Of a stretch of 64,000 bases of DNA, positions 44,838-53,142 are shown piece after piece. The notes beneath the pieces were generated by a model that saw nothing but the letters and a program-made list of their open reading frames with translations, did not search any database and was not told where the DNA came from. Numbering within the stretch: position 1 is the stretch's first letter; each line of letters starts with the position of its first letter. Origin of the DNA: Verrucomicrobiaceae bacterium (GTDB taxonomy: Bacteria > Verrucomicrobiota > Verrucomicrobiia > Verrucomicrobiales > Verrucomicrobiaceae); contig JADJPW010000003.1 of the NCBI GenBank assembly GCA_016713035.1, forward strand, positions 434,001 to 498,000, in the 5' to 3' direction. Position numbers and translations under genes: made by a program.

Positions 44838-46250
44838 ATGAACACCTCCAACATCACCCGCAGACACTTCTTCCACGATTGCGCTGTCGGCACCGGCAAG
44901 ATCGCGCTGGCTTCGTTGCTGGCGGAATCGGCGTATGGAGCGTCGAAGAGCCCGAATGTGGCAGCGTCCTCGCATTTTCAGCCGAAGGCAAAGGCTGTCA
45001 TTCACATGTTCATGGCCGGTGCGCCGTCGCAGCTCGAGATGTTCGATCACAAGCCGATGCTGACGAAGTATGAAGGCAAGCCGTTGCCGCCCTCGGTGAT
45101 CGGTGGACAGCGTTATGCCTTCATCCGGCCGGACGCGGCGGTGTTGGGGCCGCGATTCAAGTTCGCGAAGCATGGGCAGTGCGGCGCGGAACTTTCGGAA
45201 GTGCTGCCGCATCTGGCGAGCATCGTGGACGACATCGCCATCGTGAAATCCTGCCGCACGACGCAGTTCAACCACGCCCCGGCGCAGATTTTCATGAACA
45301 CCGGCTTCTCGCAGCCTGGACGGCCCAGCATGGGCTCGTGGGTGACCTACGGCCTCGGCGCGGAGACGCGGGATCTGCCGAGCTTTGTCGTGATGAGCAC
45401 CGGCAGCGGCATCAGCGGCGGCGCGGCGTGCTGGAGCAGCGGTTTTCTGCCGAGCGTGTATTCCGGCACGCGATTCCGCAACACGGGCGATCCCATTTTG
45501 AATGTGAGCACGCCGGAAGGCATCACGCCAGGCACGCAGAAGGACACCATCGACCTCATCAACTCGCTCAACCATCGCCGCCTGAAGCTGGATGGCGATG
45601 GCGAGACGGCCACGCGCATCGCGAACTACGAAATGGCCTACCGCCTGCAAACCTCCGCACCGGAGCTGATGGACCTCACGAAGGAGGACGAGGCCACGCT
45701 GAAAATGTATGGCTGCGATCCGAAGGTGCCGTCCTTTGCCCGCGCCTGCCTGCTGGCGCGGCGCATGGTCGAGCGCGGTGTGCGCTTCATCAACATCTAC
45801 AACGAAGGCTGGGACGCGCACAGCAACGTCGAGGGCAACGTGCGCAACAACTGCAAGAATACCGACCAGGCCAGCGCCGCGCTGATCAAAGACCTCAAAC
45901 AACGCGGCCTGCTCGACAGCACGCTCGTCGTCTGGGGCGGTGAATTTGGCCGCACGCCGATGGTCGAGGCCAGTGTGTCACTCGGTCGCAGCATGGGCCG
46001 CGATCATCATCCGCAGGCCTTCACCATGTGGATGGCCGGTGGCGGCATCAAAGGCGGCGTCACCCTGGGTGCGACGGATGAGATGGGCTTCAACATCATC
46101 GAAGACGAAGTCCATGTGGCCGACATCCACGCGACGATCCTTCATCAACTCGGCATGGACCACGAAAGGCTATCCTTCCGCGCTGCGGGGCTCGATTTCA
46201 AACTGACGGGCGTGGAGCCGTGCAAGGTGATCCAGAAGATCCTGGCATAG
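44838..46250 (+). CDS. DUF1501 exported protein, partner of the PSD1 gene
   Basis: 470 residues. RR leader NITRRHFFHDCAVGTGKIAL. Family blocks: AKAVIHMFMAGAPSQLEMFDHKP, FKFAKHGQCGAELSEVLPHL, MNTGFSQPGRPSMGSWVTYG, GVRFINIYNEGWDAHSNV, VVWGGEFGRTPMVEAS, GRDHHPQAFTMWMAGGGIKGG, and HATILHQLGMDHERLSFR. A phosphatase/sulfatase-like fold exported by Tat is the family expectation. In other genomes it directly follows a PSD1 gene; here the DUF1016 gene intervenes. Confidence 0.93.
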   Translation: MNTSNITRRHFFHDCAVGTGKIALASLLAESAYGASKSPNVAASSHFQPKAKAVIHMFMAGAPSQLEMFDHKPMLTKYEGKPLPPSVIGGQRYAFIRPDAAVLGPRFKFAKHGQCGAELSEVLPHLASIVDDIAIVKSCRTTQFNHAPAQIFMNTGFSQPGRPSMGSWVTYGLGAETRDLPSFVVMSTGSGISGGAACWSSGFLPSVYSGTRFRNTGDPILNVSTPEGITPGTQKDTIDLINSLNHRRLKLDGDGETATRIANYEMAYRLQTSAPELMDLTKEDEATLKMYGCDPKVPSFARACLLARRMVERGVRFINIYNEGWDAHSNVEGNVRNNCKNTDQASAALIKDLKQRGLLDSTLVVWGGEFGRTPMVEASVSLGRSMGRDHHPQAFTMWMAGGGIKGGVTLGATDEMGFNIIEDEVHVADIHATILHQLGMDHERLSFRAAGLDFKLTGVEPCKVIQKILA

Positions 46251-46252
46251 AC

Positions 46253-47980
46253 TCAGCTCTGCGCTGCGATCAGTGAAGTGCGGCACAGTTCCGAGTACAA
46301 ACCACCAGCCTCGATGAGCTGGTCGTGAGTGCCCTGCTCGATGATACGCCCGTGCTCTAGCACGTAGATCCGATCTGCATTCCGCACGGTGCTGAGTCGA
46401 TGTGCGATGACAAAGCTCGTGCGCTGCTTCATCAGCCGTTCCAGCGCCTCCTGGATGAGTCTTTCGGTCTCTGTATCCACACTTGCGGTGGCTTCATCGA
46501 GCAAGAGGATCGGCGGATTGCGCAACAATGCCCGAGCGATGCTGATGCGCTGTTTTTCACCCACACTGAGCTTGATCCCACGCTCTCCCACATGCGTATC
46601 GAGCTGCTGCGGCAGTCGTTTGACGAACTCAGCCGCATTCGCGCTCTCCAGCACATTCCAAAGCTCCGAATCGCTAGCCTCTCGCTTACCGATGAGCAGA
46701 TTGTCACGCACGCTCCCATTAAAAAGAAAGCTCTCCTGCGTCACATAGCCGATCTGACGCCGCAGACTCGATTTGCTGATGTTTTTCACCGGCACGTCGT
46801 CGATCGTCAACAGCCCCTCATCATGCTCATAGAATCGAGTGAGCAAATTGATCAGCGTGGACTTCCCTGCCCCGGTGGGGCCGACGAGAGCGATCGTCTG
46901 GCCCGGCTGCGCATCAATCGTAATGCCATGCACCGTGGGTAACTTACCCGTGTAGCTGAAACCCACGTTTTCGTAGCGGATATGTCCACGCACACTTCCC
47001 AATGTGATGCCGTCGTCGATGCCGCGCTCCTCCTCCGCATCCATGATGCCAAAGACTCGCTCCCCAGCCGCTCGACCAGCCTGGATCATCTGATTCAGGC
47101 TATGGAGCTGCTCGACAGGCTCATAAAACAACCGCGCCAATAGCAGGAAGGCTGTCAGATCACCGGGTTTCATCGTTCCATGCATGATCGCTCGTGCTCC
47201 GAACCAGAGAATGATCACGGAGCCCGCATCTTTGAGCAGCGACATGCTAGGGCGATAGATCGACCAGACATGCATCAGGTGCAGGGTGGCCTTTTTCAGT
47301 GCTCCGCTGCTTTCATTGAAGCGGGCGTGCTCCTCACGCTCCATCGCATACGCTTTGATCTGGCGCATACCACTCACGTTATCATGCAGCAGTGAATTCA
47401 TACCACTACTAGCGCTACGCACCCGGCGATGACGATCACGGGCGCTTTTGGTGTAAAAAACAGCCCCTAGGGCGAGGAACGGCATCGGCAGCATGGCGGT
47501 CCAGGCCAGCGTGGCATCTGCATAGAACATAAAACCAGCCACGATGACGATTTGTAGCACCGCGACGAGCCCCTGCTCGATCCCGTCGATGAGCACACGC
47601 TCCACCGCCGGGATATCCTCCGCCACCGTGGTCATGATGTCTCCAGTGGGCCGATTATCAAACCAGCGCAGGGGCAGACGCTGAAGCCGCTCGTACAAGT
47701 CGCTGCGCAGATCATAGATCACATTCTGCTCAAAGGAGTTGTTCAGCCGGATGCGCAGTGAATTGAAGAGATTCTGCAAAATGAAGGCTCCCAGCACCAG
47801 CAGCGCCGAGTTCCCCAACCGCTCCCACTCATGGCGCGGTATGATGCCATCGATGATCTCTCGCGTCACCGAAGGCAGCACCAGCACCATGAGTGTCCCG
47901 CCCACCGCACAGACTAGCTGCGCTACAGCCATGCCTGGATAACGCCGGAGATAAGAAAAAACGCGAAGTGTGGTGCCCAT
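46253..47980 (-). CDS. ABC exporter (MsbA-like), fused membrane and ATPase domains
   Basis: 575 residues. Residues about 15-310 are the six-helix exporter domain (GTLMVLVLPSVTREIIDGII, WFDNRPTGDIMTTVAEDIPA). The ATPase follows: ALVGPTGAGKSTLINLLTRF, QIGYVTQESFLFNGSVRDNL, LSVGEKQRISIARALL and ILLLDEATASVD, then AHRLSTVRNAD. The signature is LSVGE rather than LSGGQ, a tolerated variant in exporters. Likely a homodimer exporting lipids or drugs. Confidence 0.92.
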   Translation of the reverse strand: MGTTLRVFSYLRRYPGMAVAQLVCAVGGTLMVLVLPSVTREIIDGIIPRHEWERLGNSALLVLGAFILQNLFNSLRIRLNNSFEQNVIYDLRSDLYERLQRLPLRWFDNRPTGDIMTTVAEDIPAVERVLIDGIEQGLVAVLQIVIVAGFMFYADATLAWTAMLPMPFLALGAVFYTKSARDRHRRVRSASSGMNSLLHDNVSGMRQIKAYAMEREEHARFNESSGALKKATLHLMHVWSIYRPSMSLLKDAGSVIILWFGARAIMHGTMKPGDLTAFLLLARLFYEPVEQLHSLNQMIQAGRAAGERVFGIMDAEEERGIDDGITLGSVRGHIRYENVGFSYTGKLPTVHGITIDAQPGQTIALVGPTGAGKSTLINLLTRFYEHDEGLLTIDDVPVKNISKSSLRRQIGYVTQESFLFNGSVRDNLLIGKREASDSELWNVLESANAAEFVKRLPQQLDTHVGERGIKLSVGEKQRISIARALLRNPPILLLDEATASVDTETERLIQEALERLMKQRTSFVIAHRLSTVRNADRIYVLEHGRIIEQGTHDQLIEAGGLYSELCRTSLIAAQS

Positions 47981-48039
47981 GTGAATGAGCCTTTCGCATC
48001 GACGAAAGGAGCGACGCGGTCAAGACCCTTGGCGCATGC

Positions 48040-49191
48040 TTAAAGATCATTCACAGGCAGCCACTTGCGCTCTGCCCAGCTTTGCAGCCCCAGTTCAGCG
48101 AGTTGGACGCCTTTGGCACCTTCACGCAGGGTCCAGGGGAAAGGCGTGTCGCACACCACATGGCGGAGGAAGTCCTCCCACTGGATTTTGAAGGCATTGT
48201 CGTAAATCGTGGTATCCGGCACCTTCTGCCAGCCCTCGAAGAAGTTGATCGGCTGCTGAATGTCAGGGTTCCAGATCGGTCGCGGCGTGACGCCAGCGCT
48301 CTGCACCCAGCAATCGCGCAAACCGACGATGGCGCTGCCGTGTGTACCATCGACCTGCATGGTGAGCAGGTCATCGCGGCGCACGCGGACGGTCCAGGAG
48401 CTGTTGAATTGGCAAATCACACCACCTTCGCATTCAAAGGTGGCGTAGCAGGCATCATCGCTGGTGCATGCATATTCTTTGCCGCGCTCGTCGATGCGTT
48501 TGGGGATATGGGTGGCACCCATGCAGCTCACGGCTTTCACTTTGCCAAAGAGATTATCGATCACATAACGCCAGTGGCAGAGCATATCGACGATGATGCC
48601 GCCGCCGTCCTCTTTCCGATAATTCCACGACGGACGCTGCGCAGGCTGGTCGCCATCCTCCCCTGTGAACACCCAGTAACCGAACTCCCCGCGCACACTG
48701 AGGATGCGACCGAAGAAGCCCTGATCCCGCAGCAGCTTGAATTTACGAATGCCGCTCAGCCACAGCTTGTCCTGCACCACGCCGTTCTTTACGCCCGCGT
48801 CTTCGCACACTTTGGCAAGGCGCAGCGCCTCCGCTGTCTCCACCGCCGTCGGTTTCTCGCAGTAGATGGCCTTTTTTGCCTTCACGGCCTTCTCGATGAA
48901 GCCCGCACGTTGCAGCGTGCCACTGGCGTCGAAAAAGATCTCGTCATCGGGGTTCGCGAGCGCCGCATCGACATCCGTGGTGAAGCGCGTGACACCGGTG
49001 CGTGCCGCGAGTGCCGCGAGCTTGTCGTGATTGCGTCCCGTGAGGATGGGGTCCGGCATGATGACGAGGTCATCGCCCACCTTGAGGCCGCCTTGATCGC
49101 GGATCGCCTTGATCGAGCGGATCAGGTGCTGGTTGGTGCCCATGCGTCCGGTGACGCCGTTCATGATGATGCCGATTCGTTGTGTGGTCAT
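48040..49191 (-). CDS. Gfo/Idh/MocA family oxidoreductase
   Basis: About 383 residues from the ATG at 49191. Rossmann start RIGIIMNGVTGRMGTNQHL, DEIFFDASGTLQRAGFIEKA, and AIYCEKPTAVETAEALRLA, the family EKP motif with catalytic Lys. Then KNGVVQDKLWLSGIRKFKLL and HWRYVIDNLFGKV. It probably oxidises a sugar or inositol derivative with NAD(P). It lies directly downstream of the isomerase gene on the same strand, so the two look like one catabolic operon. Confidence 0.92.
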   Translation of the reverse strand: MTTQRIGIIMNGVTGRMGTNQHLIRSIKAIRDQGGLKVGDDLVIMPDPILTGRNHDKLAALAARTGVTRFTTDVDAALANPDDEIFFDASGTLQRAGFIEKAVKAKKAIYCEKPTAVETAEALRLAKVCEDAGVKNGVVQDKLWLSGIRKFKLLRDQGFFGRILSVRGEFGYWVFTGEDGDQPAQRPSWNYRKEDGGGIIVDMLCHWRYVIDNLFGKVKAVSCMGATHIPKRIDERGKEYACTSDDACYATFECEGGVICQFNSSWTVRVRRDDLLTMQVDGTHGSAIVGLRDCWVQSAGVTPRPIWNPDIQQPINFFEGWQKVPDTTIYDNAFKIQWEDFLRHVVCDTPFPWTLREGAKGVQLAELGLQSWAERKWLPVNDL

Positions 49192-49215
49192 AAGAGAAGA
49201 GAAAAAGGGTCCGTT

Positions 49216-49262
49216 GATTACGCAGATTGAAGATGGGGTGATTTCATCTGTGTCATCTATGC
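49216..49262 (+). repeat. Short-word array (CATCTGTG type)
   Basis: Loose 9-bp words (GATTACGCA, GATTGAAGA, TTTCATCTG, TGTCATCTA) between the isomerase and oxidoreductase genes. The isomerase stop codon (49257-49259) lies inside it. Confidence 0.6.
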
Positions 49263-50075
49263 ATGATAAATGGATTGATAGCTGGCCGCGATCTTGTCGA
49301 GGAACTCGCCCTGATCGCCGCTCCACCATTTGTTCGAGAAGATTTCCACCTCGCGGTGGCCGGTGAAGCCGGTGGCGTCCACCCAGTCGCTGATTTCCCG
49401 GATGTTGATGCAGCCTTCGCCCATCAGGCCGCGGTCATTGAGGAGATCGGTGGTCGGCGTTTTCCAATCGCAGATGTGGAAGGCATGCAGGCGGCCCGTT
49501 TGGCCAGCTTGATCGATCTGGGACTTCAATTCCGGGTCCCACCAGACGTGATAGACATCCACCGCGATGCCGACGGACTTTGGCGAGCCTAGAGCATCGC
49601 AGATTTCATGCGCTTGCCGCATTGTGTTCACCGCGCTGCGGTCATCGGCATACATCGGGTGCAGGGGCTCGATGGCGAGCTTCACGCCCGCTTTTTCTGC
49701 CGCAGGCAAAACAGCGGCGATGCCGTCGGTGATCTGTTTGCGTGATTCGACGAGGTTTTGGCCAGGGACAGCGCCGCAAACCAAAACGATGAGTGGTGCG
49801 CCGATGGCGTGCGCTTGCTCGATGGCGAGCAAATTATCGTCCACGGCCTTTTGGCGATCTGCGGCAGATTTCGCCGGGAAAAAGCCACCTCGGCACAAAC
49901 TCACCACCTCGAGGCCAGAATCGGCAGCTTGGCGTTTCACCGTGCCCAGATCGCGGCCTTCCAGTGCCTGTCGCCAGATGGTGATGCCACTCACCCCGCG
50001 CTTCGGGAAATCACGAAAGCATTCCTCGATGCTCAAGGGCTTGGTGGTGATGGTGTGGACGCAAAGTCGGCTCAT
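49257..50075 (-). CDS. Sugar phosphate isomerase/epimerase (AP_endonuc_2 TIM barrel)
   Basis: 272 residues from the ATG at 50075. TIM-barrel features of xylose isomerase-like proteins: GVSGITIWRQALEG, LEVVSLCRGGFFP, LIVLVCGAVPGQ, VKLAIEPLHPMYADDRSAV with metal-ligand Glu, VGIAVDVYHVWWDPEL, HAFHICDWKTPT, and EVEIFSNKWW with the last Glu. It likely isomerises a sugar or inositol derivative feeding the neighbouring oxidoreductase. Confidence 0.9.
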   Translation of the reverse strand: MSRLCVHTITTKPLSIEECFRDFPKRGVSGITIWRQALEGRDLGTVKRQAADSGLEVVSLCRGGFFPAKSAADRQKAVDDNLLAIEQAHAIGAPLIVLVCGAVPGQNLVESRKQITDGIAAVLPAAEKAGVKLAIEPLHPMYADDRSAVNTMRQAHEICDALGSPKSVGIAVDVYHVWWDPELKSQIDQAGQTGRLHAFHICDWKTPTTDLLNDRGLMGEGCINIREISDWVDATGFTGHREVEIFSNKWWSGDQGEFLDKIAASYQSIYHA

Positions 50076-50182
50076 GCGTGAATGGTGGAGATTATTGGCT
50101 ATAAGCAAAAGATGTTTTTGCGATGCCTAAGATAAGAATTAGTGATGTTTAACTGATTAAGGCTCATCAGCCACATTCTGAA

Positions 50183-51046
50183 ATGGAACTCTACCAGCTT
50201 CACTACTTCATCGAGATCGCACGTCAGCGCAGTTTTACCCGAGCAGCAGAGCGGCTGCGCATGGCGCAACCTGCCTTGAGTCAGCAGATGAAAAATCTAG
50301 AGGCAGAGCTACGCACCGCTCTCTTGGTGCGTGGGCGGAAGGAAACGCACCTCACCGCTGCCGGGCAGGCTTTTCTACCCAAGGCGGAAAAGCTGCTCCA
50401 GGATGCAGAGGACGCGAAAAGAGCGGTTTCGGACCTGCTGGAGCTGCGCGGAGGCCGACTGACGATGGCGGCGATCCCTAGCGTGAGTGCCTGCCTGCTG
50501 CCGGAGGTGATCCGCGCCTTTCGTCGCCTGCACCCAGATGTGCGCCTGCAAGTCATGGAGGAAAGTTCTGAACGCGTGGCGGAACTCGTCGAAGCCGGGC
50601 GAGCAGACATCGGCTTTTTGCAGCTACCAGCGAGCAAGTCGATTTTTGAACACCGCCGAATCATCACGGAGCCATTTGTGCTGCTCGCACCCGTGGGCCA
50701 TACCGCTGCCAAACAGGATGAAGTCGCGCTGCGTAGTCTGGCGGGCGAGTTCTTCGTGTTTTACAAAGGCCGTGCCCGTGACACGGCTCTGGAGGCCTGC
50801 CGTAAAGCCGGATTTGAGCCGCGAATCGCCTGCGAAAGCGGCGAGCTGGAAACGGTGCGTGCGCTTGTCGCCGCTGGGCTCGGGTTAGCCATTATCCCCA
50901 AGCTCGCGGCTTCAAATCTACCCAAGTCATTGCGGGCGGTGCCACTGCGCGAGCCGAGGATGCAGCGTGAAATCGCAGCGGTGTGGCGCAAGGGCAGCGA
51001 ACTGTCTCCAGCGGCCCGGGTGCTGCTAGAAAGATGGGGGCCGTAA
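50183..51046 (+). CDS. LysR-family transcriptional regulator
   Basis: 287 residues. wHTH at 1-60: MELYQLHYFIEIARQRSFTR, AAERLRMAQPALSQQMKNLE. Co-inducer domain from about 90 (LTMAAIPSVSACLLPEVIRA, ADIGFLQLPASKS). It is divergent from the isomerase-oxidoreductase operon with a 107-bp gap that would hold the operator, so it probably controls that operon. OxyR/CynR-like in size. Confidence 0.92.
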   Translation: MELYQLHYFIEIARQRSFTRAAERLRMAQPALSQQMKNLEAELRTALLVRGRKETHLTAAGQAFLPKAEKLLQDAEDAKRAVSDLLELRGGRLTMAAIPSVSACLLPEVIRAFRRLHPDVRLQVMEESSERVAELVEAGRADIGFLQLPASKSIFEHRRIITEPFVLLAPVGHTAAKQDEVALRSLAGEFFVFYKGRARDTALEACRKAGFEPRIACESGELETVRALVAAGLGLAIIPKLAASNLPKSLRAVPLREPRMQREIAAVWRKGSELSPAARVLLERWGP

Positions 51047-51079
51047 AAAAATTTGTACTGAATTGAACAAACCCCCTGT

Positions 51080-51249
51080 GCCCGAATCTAACGCCTACAC
51101 AGTGATTGCGGGCGCAAGTCCAAGGTCACTGGGTCTTGAGAGTGATTGGTTGAAAACCCCACCGTCGCGGCAACGCGCACTTCAAGGTTGAGGCCAAAAG
51201 CAAACATGGGGTCGGGCGGAATCGGGAGCCGCCCGGCCCTCTGCTTTTT
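51080..51249 (+). ncRNA. Candidate structured RNA (unclassified)
   Basis: The 206-bp gap between the LysR gene and the convergent amylase gene can fold on the plus strand. Closing stem GCCCGA (51080-51085) with TCGGGC (51212-51217); CAGTGA/TCACTG (51100-51105 with 51126-51131); CTTGA-g-AGTG (51135-51144) with CACTTCAAG (51178-51186); and CGCG-GCAA-CGCG (51166-51177) with a GNRA loop. It ends in an intrinsic terminator whose stem competes with the closing stem. It matches no riboswitch or housekeeping RNA class I recognise. No gene follows on that strand, so an independent small RNA or a long 3' UTR fits better than a riboswitch. Confidence 0.45.
51213..51249 (+). terminator. Intrinsic terminator after the LysR gene / candidate RNA
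   Basis: Stem CGGGCGG (51213-51219) with CCGCCCG (51229-51235), extended loosely by GGCC, then a T5 run at 51245-51249. Only the plus-strand direction gives the U tract. Confidence 0.75.
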
Positions 51250-51252
51250 AAA

Positions 51253-53142
51253 TCATCGCTCCACGACATCTCCACCGCGCTGGAGCTCCAGATAGAGGCT
51301 CGTCATCGGCGGGATTTCCCCCAGCTCGCGACTCAGGAGGTGCGGTGACTCGTTGAGGCGGTCTTTAAATTGTAACGCATCGTTTTTAGTTCCCAGCCAT
51401 GCCAGCGACTCGGCGCTCAGGTTTAGCTTCACGCTCTGCGCTGTCTCGCTGCCGTGCAGATTGGTGACGATGATGTAAACCTGCCCGCTCTCTGCATCCC
51501 GCCGAGCATAAAAAGAGAGCCACTGGCTGCTATTCTCCGCATTCAGCGGCCTCACACTGCCATTGGCTAGCGCAGGCTGATTCATCAGGCGCAGCAGTCG
51601 GCCATAGCTGGCGCGGAGTTTGTTTTGCTGCTCAGTTGGTGCGCTGCGCAGTGCTGGTAGGCTCCAGTAATCAAAAATCGTCGTGCGCGAGTCATCGCCG
51701 CCGTGGCCCTCGGCCCCGAGGGCTTGCTCGCCGACTTCCTGGCCATTGTAGATCATCACTGGACCACGACCGAGGCCGAAAAGCAGCCCACAGACGCCAC
51801 GGCCCACCTCCATTCCCAGTCCGCGCCATTGCTGCGGACTGGCGAGGCGCACTTCGTCGTGATTTTCGCCGTAGCGCAGACTGCGATGAAAACGCGGGCT
51901 GTCGGTGATGAGCGCATCGAGGTCATTCGCCCACTTGGGGCCGTCGTAGATGGCTTTCACCAGATCATACGTCGGATCATCATACACGGCATCGAAGCCC
52001 GCATCGAGCAGTGTGTCGAGAACATTACCATGGGTGAGCTTGGCAGGATCATTGTCATAGGCCTCGGCCATGAAGTAGGCATCGGAGTCGCGTTCCCGTG
52101 CTTTTTTCAAAGCGTAACGCCAAAACGGCATCGGGATCATGTGCGCCATGTCGCAGCGGAAGCCATCGACGCCAAAATTTTGCCAATAAGCCAGGATCGC
52201 GTCCATGCAGCGCCAGGTGCGATTTTCGGCGGCGTGATCGCCGGAGTGCTCGTGGACGAAGTTGATGCCGTAATTGAGCTTCACGGTCTCAAACCAGTCA
52301 TGAGGGCTCGGAGTCCACGTCGCAGCATTGTTGCCTGTCACACGGCCAAAATCGTGTTCGAGCTGAAAAAGCCCATCGCAGCCGTTTTGACCGCCTGTGG
52401 GCAGTTTCAGCGGCGGAGAGCCGAGTTGCAGATAGTAGAAGTGATTGTGTGTGCTGAAAAACTGCCTGCGATCATCTCCTTCGCCGAAACTCAACTCTGG
52501 CCGTATGTCGCTGCGATAAGCGCGGGAGACGTGATTCGGCACAAAGTCGAGAATGACCTTCAAACCGTGCTCGTGGCAGCGCTGGACGAGCTCGCGGAAT
52601 TCCTCCAGCCGCTTCGTTGGCTGCACCGCGTAGTCTGGGCACACGTCGAAGTAGTCTTTGATGGCGTAAGGGCTGCCTGCCTGGCCTTTGCAGATGTCTG
52701 CATCATCCGCAGGCTGGCCGATGGCGCTGTAATCCGTGCGCGTGGCCTGCTGAATGACGCCCGTGAGCCAGATGTGCGTGATGCCGAGCTCGCGGAGTGA
52801 TTTCAGTGCCGCGTCGTCGATGTCTGCAAATTTGCCGCAGCCGTTTTCTGCGAGCGTGCCATGCGGTTTGTTTGTGGCGTTCTTGTTCCCAAAGTGCCGC
52901 ACCATGAGCTGGTAGATCACGGGGCGTTCAGCGTGGAGGGAGGAACTGAGCGAGAAGATAATAGCGACGACGAAAACGCGACAGCAAAGTAGCCATCTCG
53001 CTCCGTCGAGATGAGCTGAGGGCTTGCGCAATCGCGAACGATTTCCACTTCCCATCACCCGCTGTTTTCTGCGGAGCGTTGGGCTCATCTCGCGGAGCGA
53101 GATGGCTACTTTGCTTCGCGGATTGTCACGTTGGGGGCTCAT
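51253..53142 (-). CDS. Secreted GH13 alpha-amylase family protein with an inserted N-terminal extension
   Basis: 629 residues from the ATG at 53142, which overlaps the MFS stop (ATGA). GH13 catalytic regions: VILDFVPNHVSRAYR, nucleophile Asp331 in GFRCDMAHM, acid/base Glu360 in YFMAEAYDND, and transition-state Asp429 in RYGENHDE. The signal peptide (WLLCCRVFVVAIIFSLSSSLHA) starts only at residue 50. The preceding basic stretch is encoded by a palindromic element (52984-53114), so the start may really be the ATG at 53055. It hydrolyses alpha-1,4-glucans outside the cytoplasm and the neighbouring MFS protein may import the products. Confidence 0.88.
   Translation of the reverse strand: MSPQRDNPRSKVAISLREMSPTLRRKQRVMGSGNRSRLRKPSAHLDGARWLLCCRVFVVAIIFSLSSSLHAERPVIYQLMVRHFGNKNATNKPHGTLAENGCGKFADIDDAALKSLRELGITHIWLTGVIQQATRTDYSAIGQPADDADICKGQAGSPYAIKDYFDVCPDYAVQPTKRLEEFRELVQRCHEHGLKVILDFVPNHVSRAYRSDIRPELSFGEGDDRRQFFSTHNHFYYLQLGSPPLKLPTGGQNGCDGLFQLEHDFGRVTGNNAATWTPSPHDWFETVKLNYGINFVHEHSGDHAAENRTWRCMDAILAYWQNFGVDGFRCDMAHMIPMPFWRYALKKARERDSDAYFMAEAYDNDPAKLTHGNVLDTLLDAGFDAVYDDPTYDLVKAIYDGPKWANDLDALITDSPRFHRSLRYGENHDEVRLASPQQWRGLGMEVGRGVCGLLFGLGRGPVMIYNGQEVGEQALGAEGHGGDDSRTTIFDYWSLPALRSAPTEQQNKLRASYGRLLRLMNQPALANGSVRPLNAENSSQWLSFYARRDAESGQVYIIVTNLHGSETAQSVKLNLSAESLAWLGTKNDALQFKDRLNESPHLLSRELGEIPPMTSLYLELQRGGDVVER
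52984..53114 (-). repeat. Palindromic element in the amylase N-terminal coding region
   Basis: Arms GCAAAGTAGCCATCTCGCTC... (52984-53016) and the inverted copy (53083-53114) match over 32 bases with one base difference, separated by 66 bp. The 131-bp element lies between the translationally coupled start codon and the signal peptide and keeps the frame open. Confidence 0.88.

Noticed and set aside
44697..45902. 401-codon minus-strand frame
   Set aside because: Antisense to DUF1501, with no recognisable motifs.
48082..49230. 382-codon plus-strand frame
   Set aside because: Antisense to the Gfo/Idh/MocA oxidoreductase.
51080..51249. Known riboswitch (SAM, cobalamin, ZTP, c-di-GMP, twister ribozyme)
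   Set aside because: Individual motifs (GCAAG, GNRA loop) recur, but the conserved cores of these classes are not present.
51703..52800. 365-codon plus-strand frame
   Set aside because: Antisense to the GH13 catalytic domain, which has all active-site residues.
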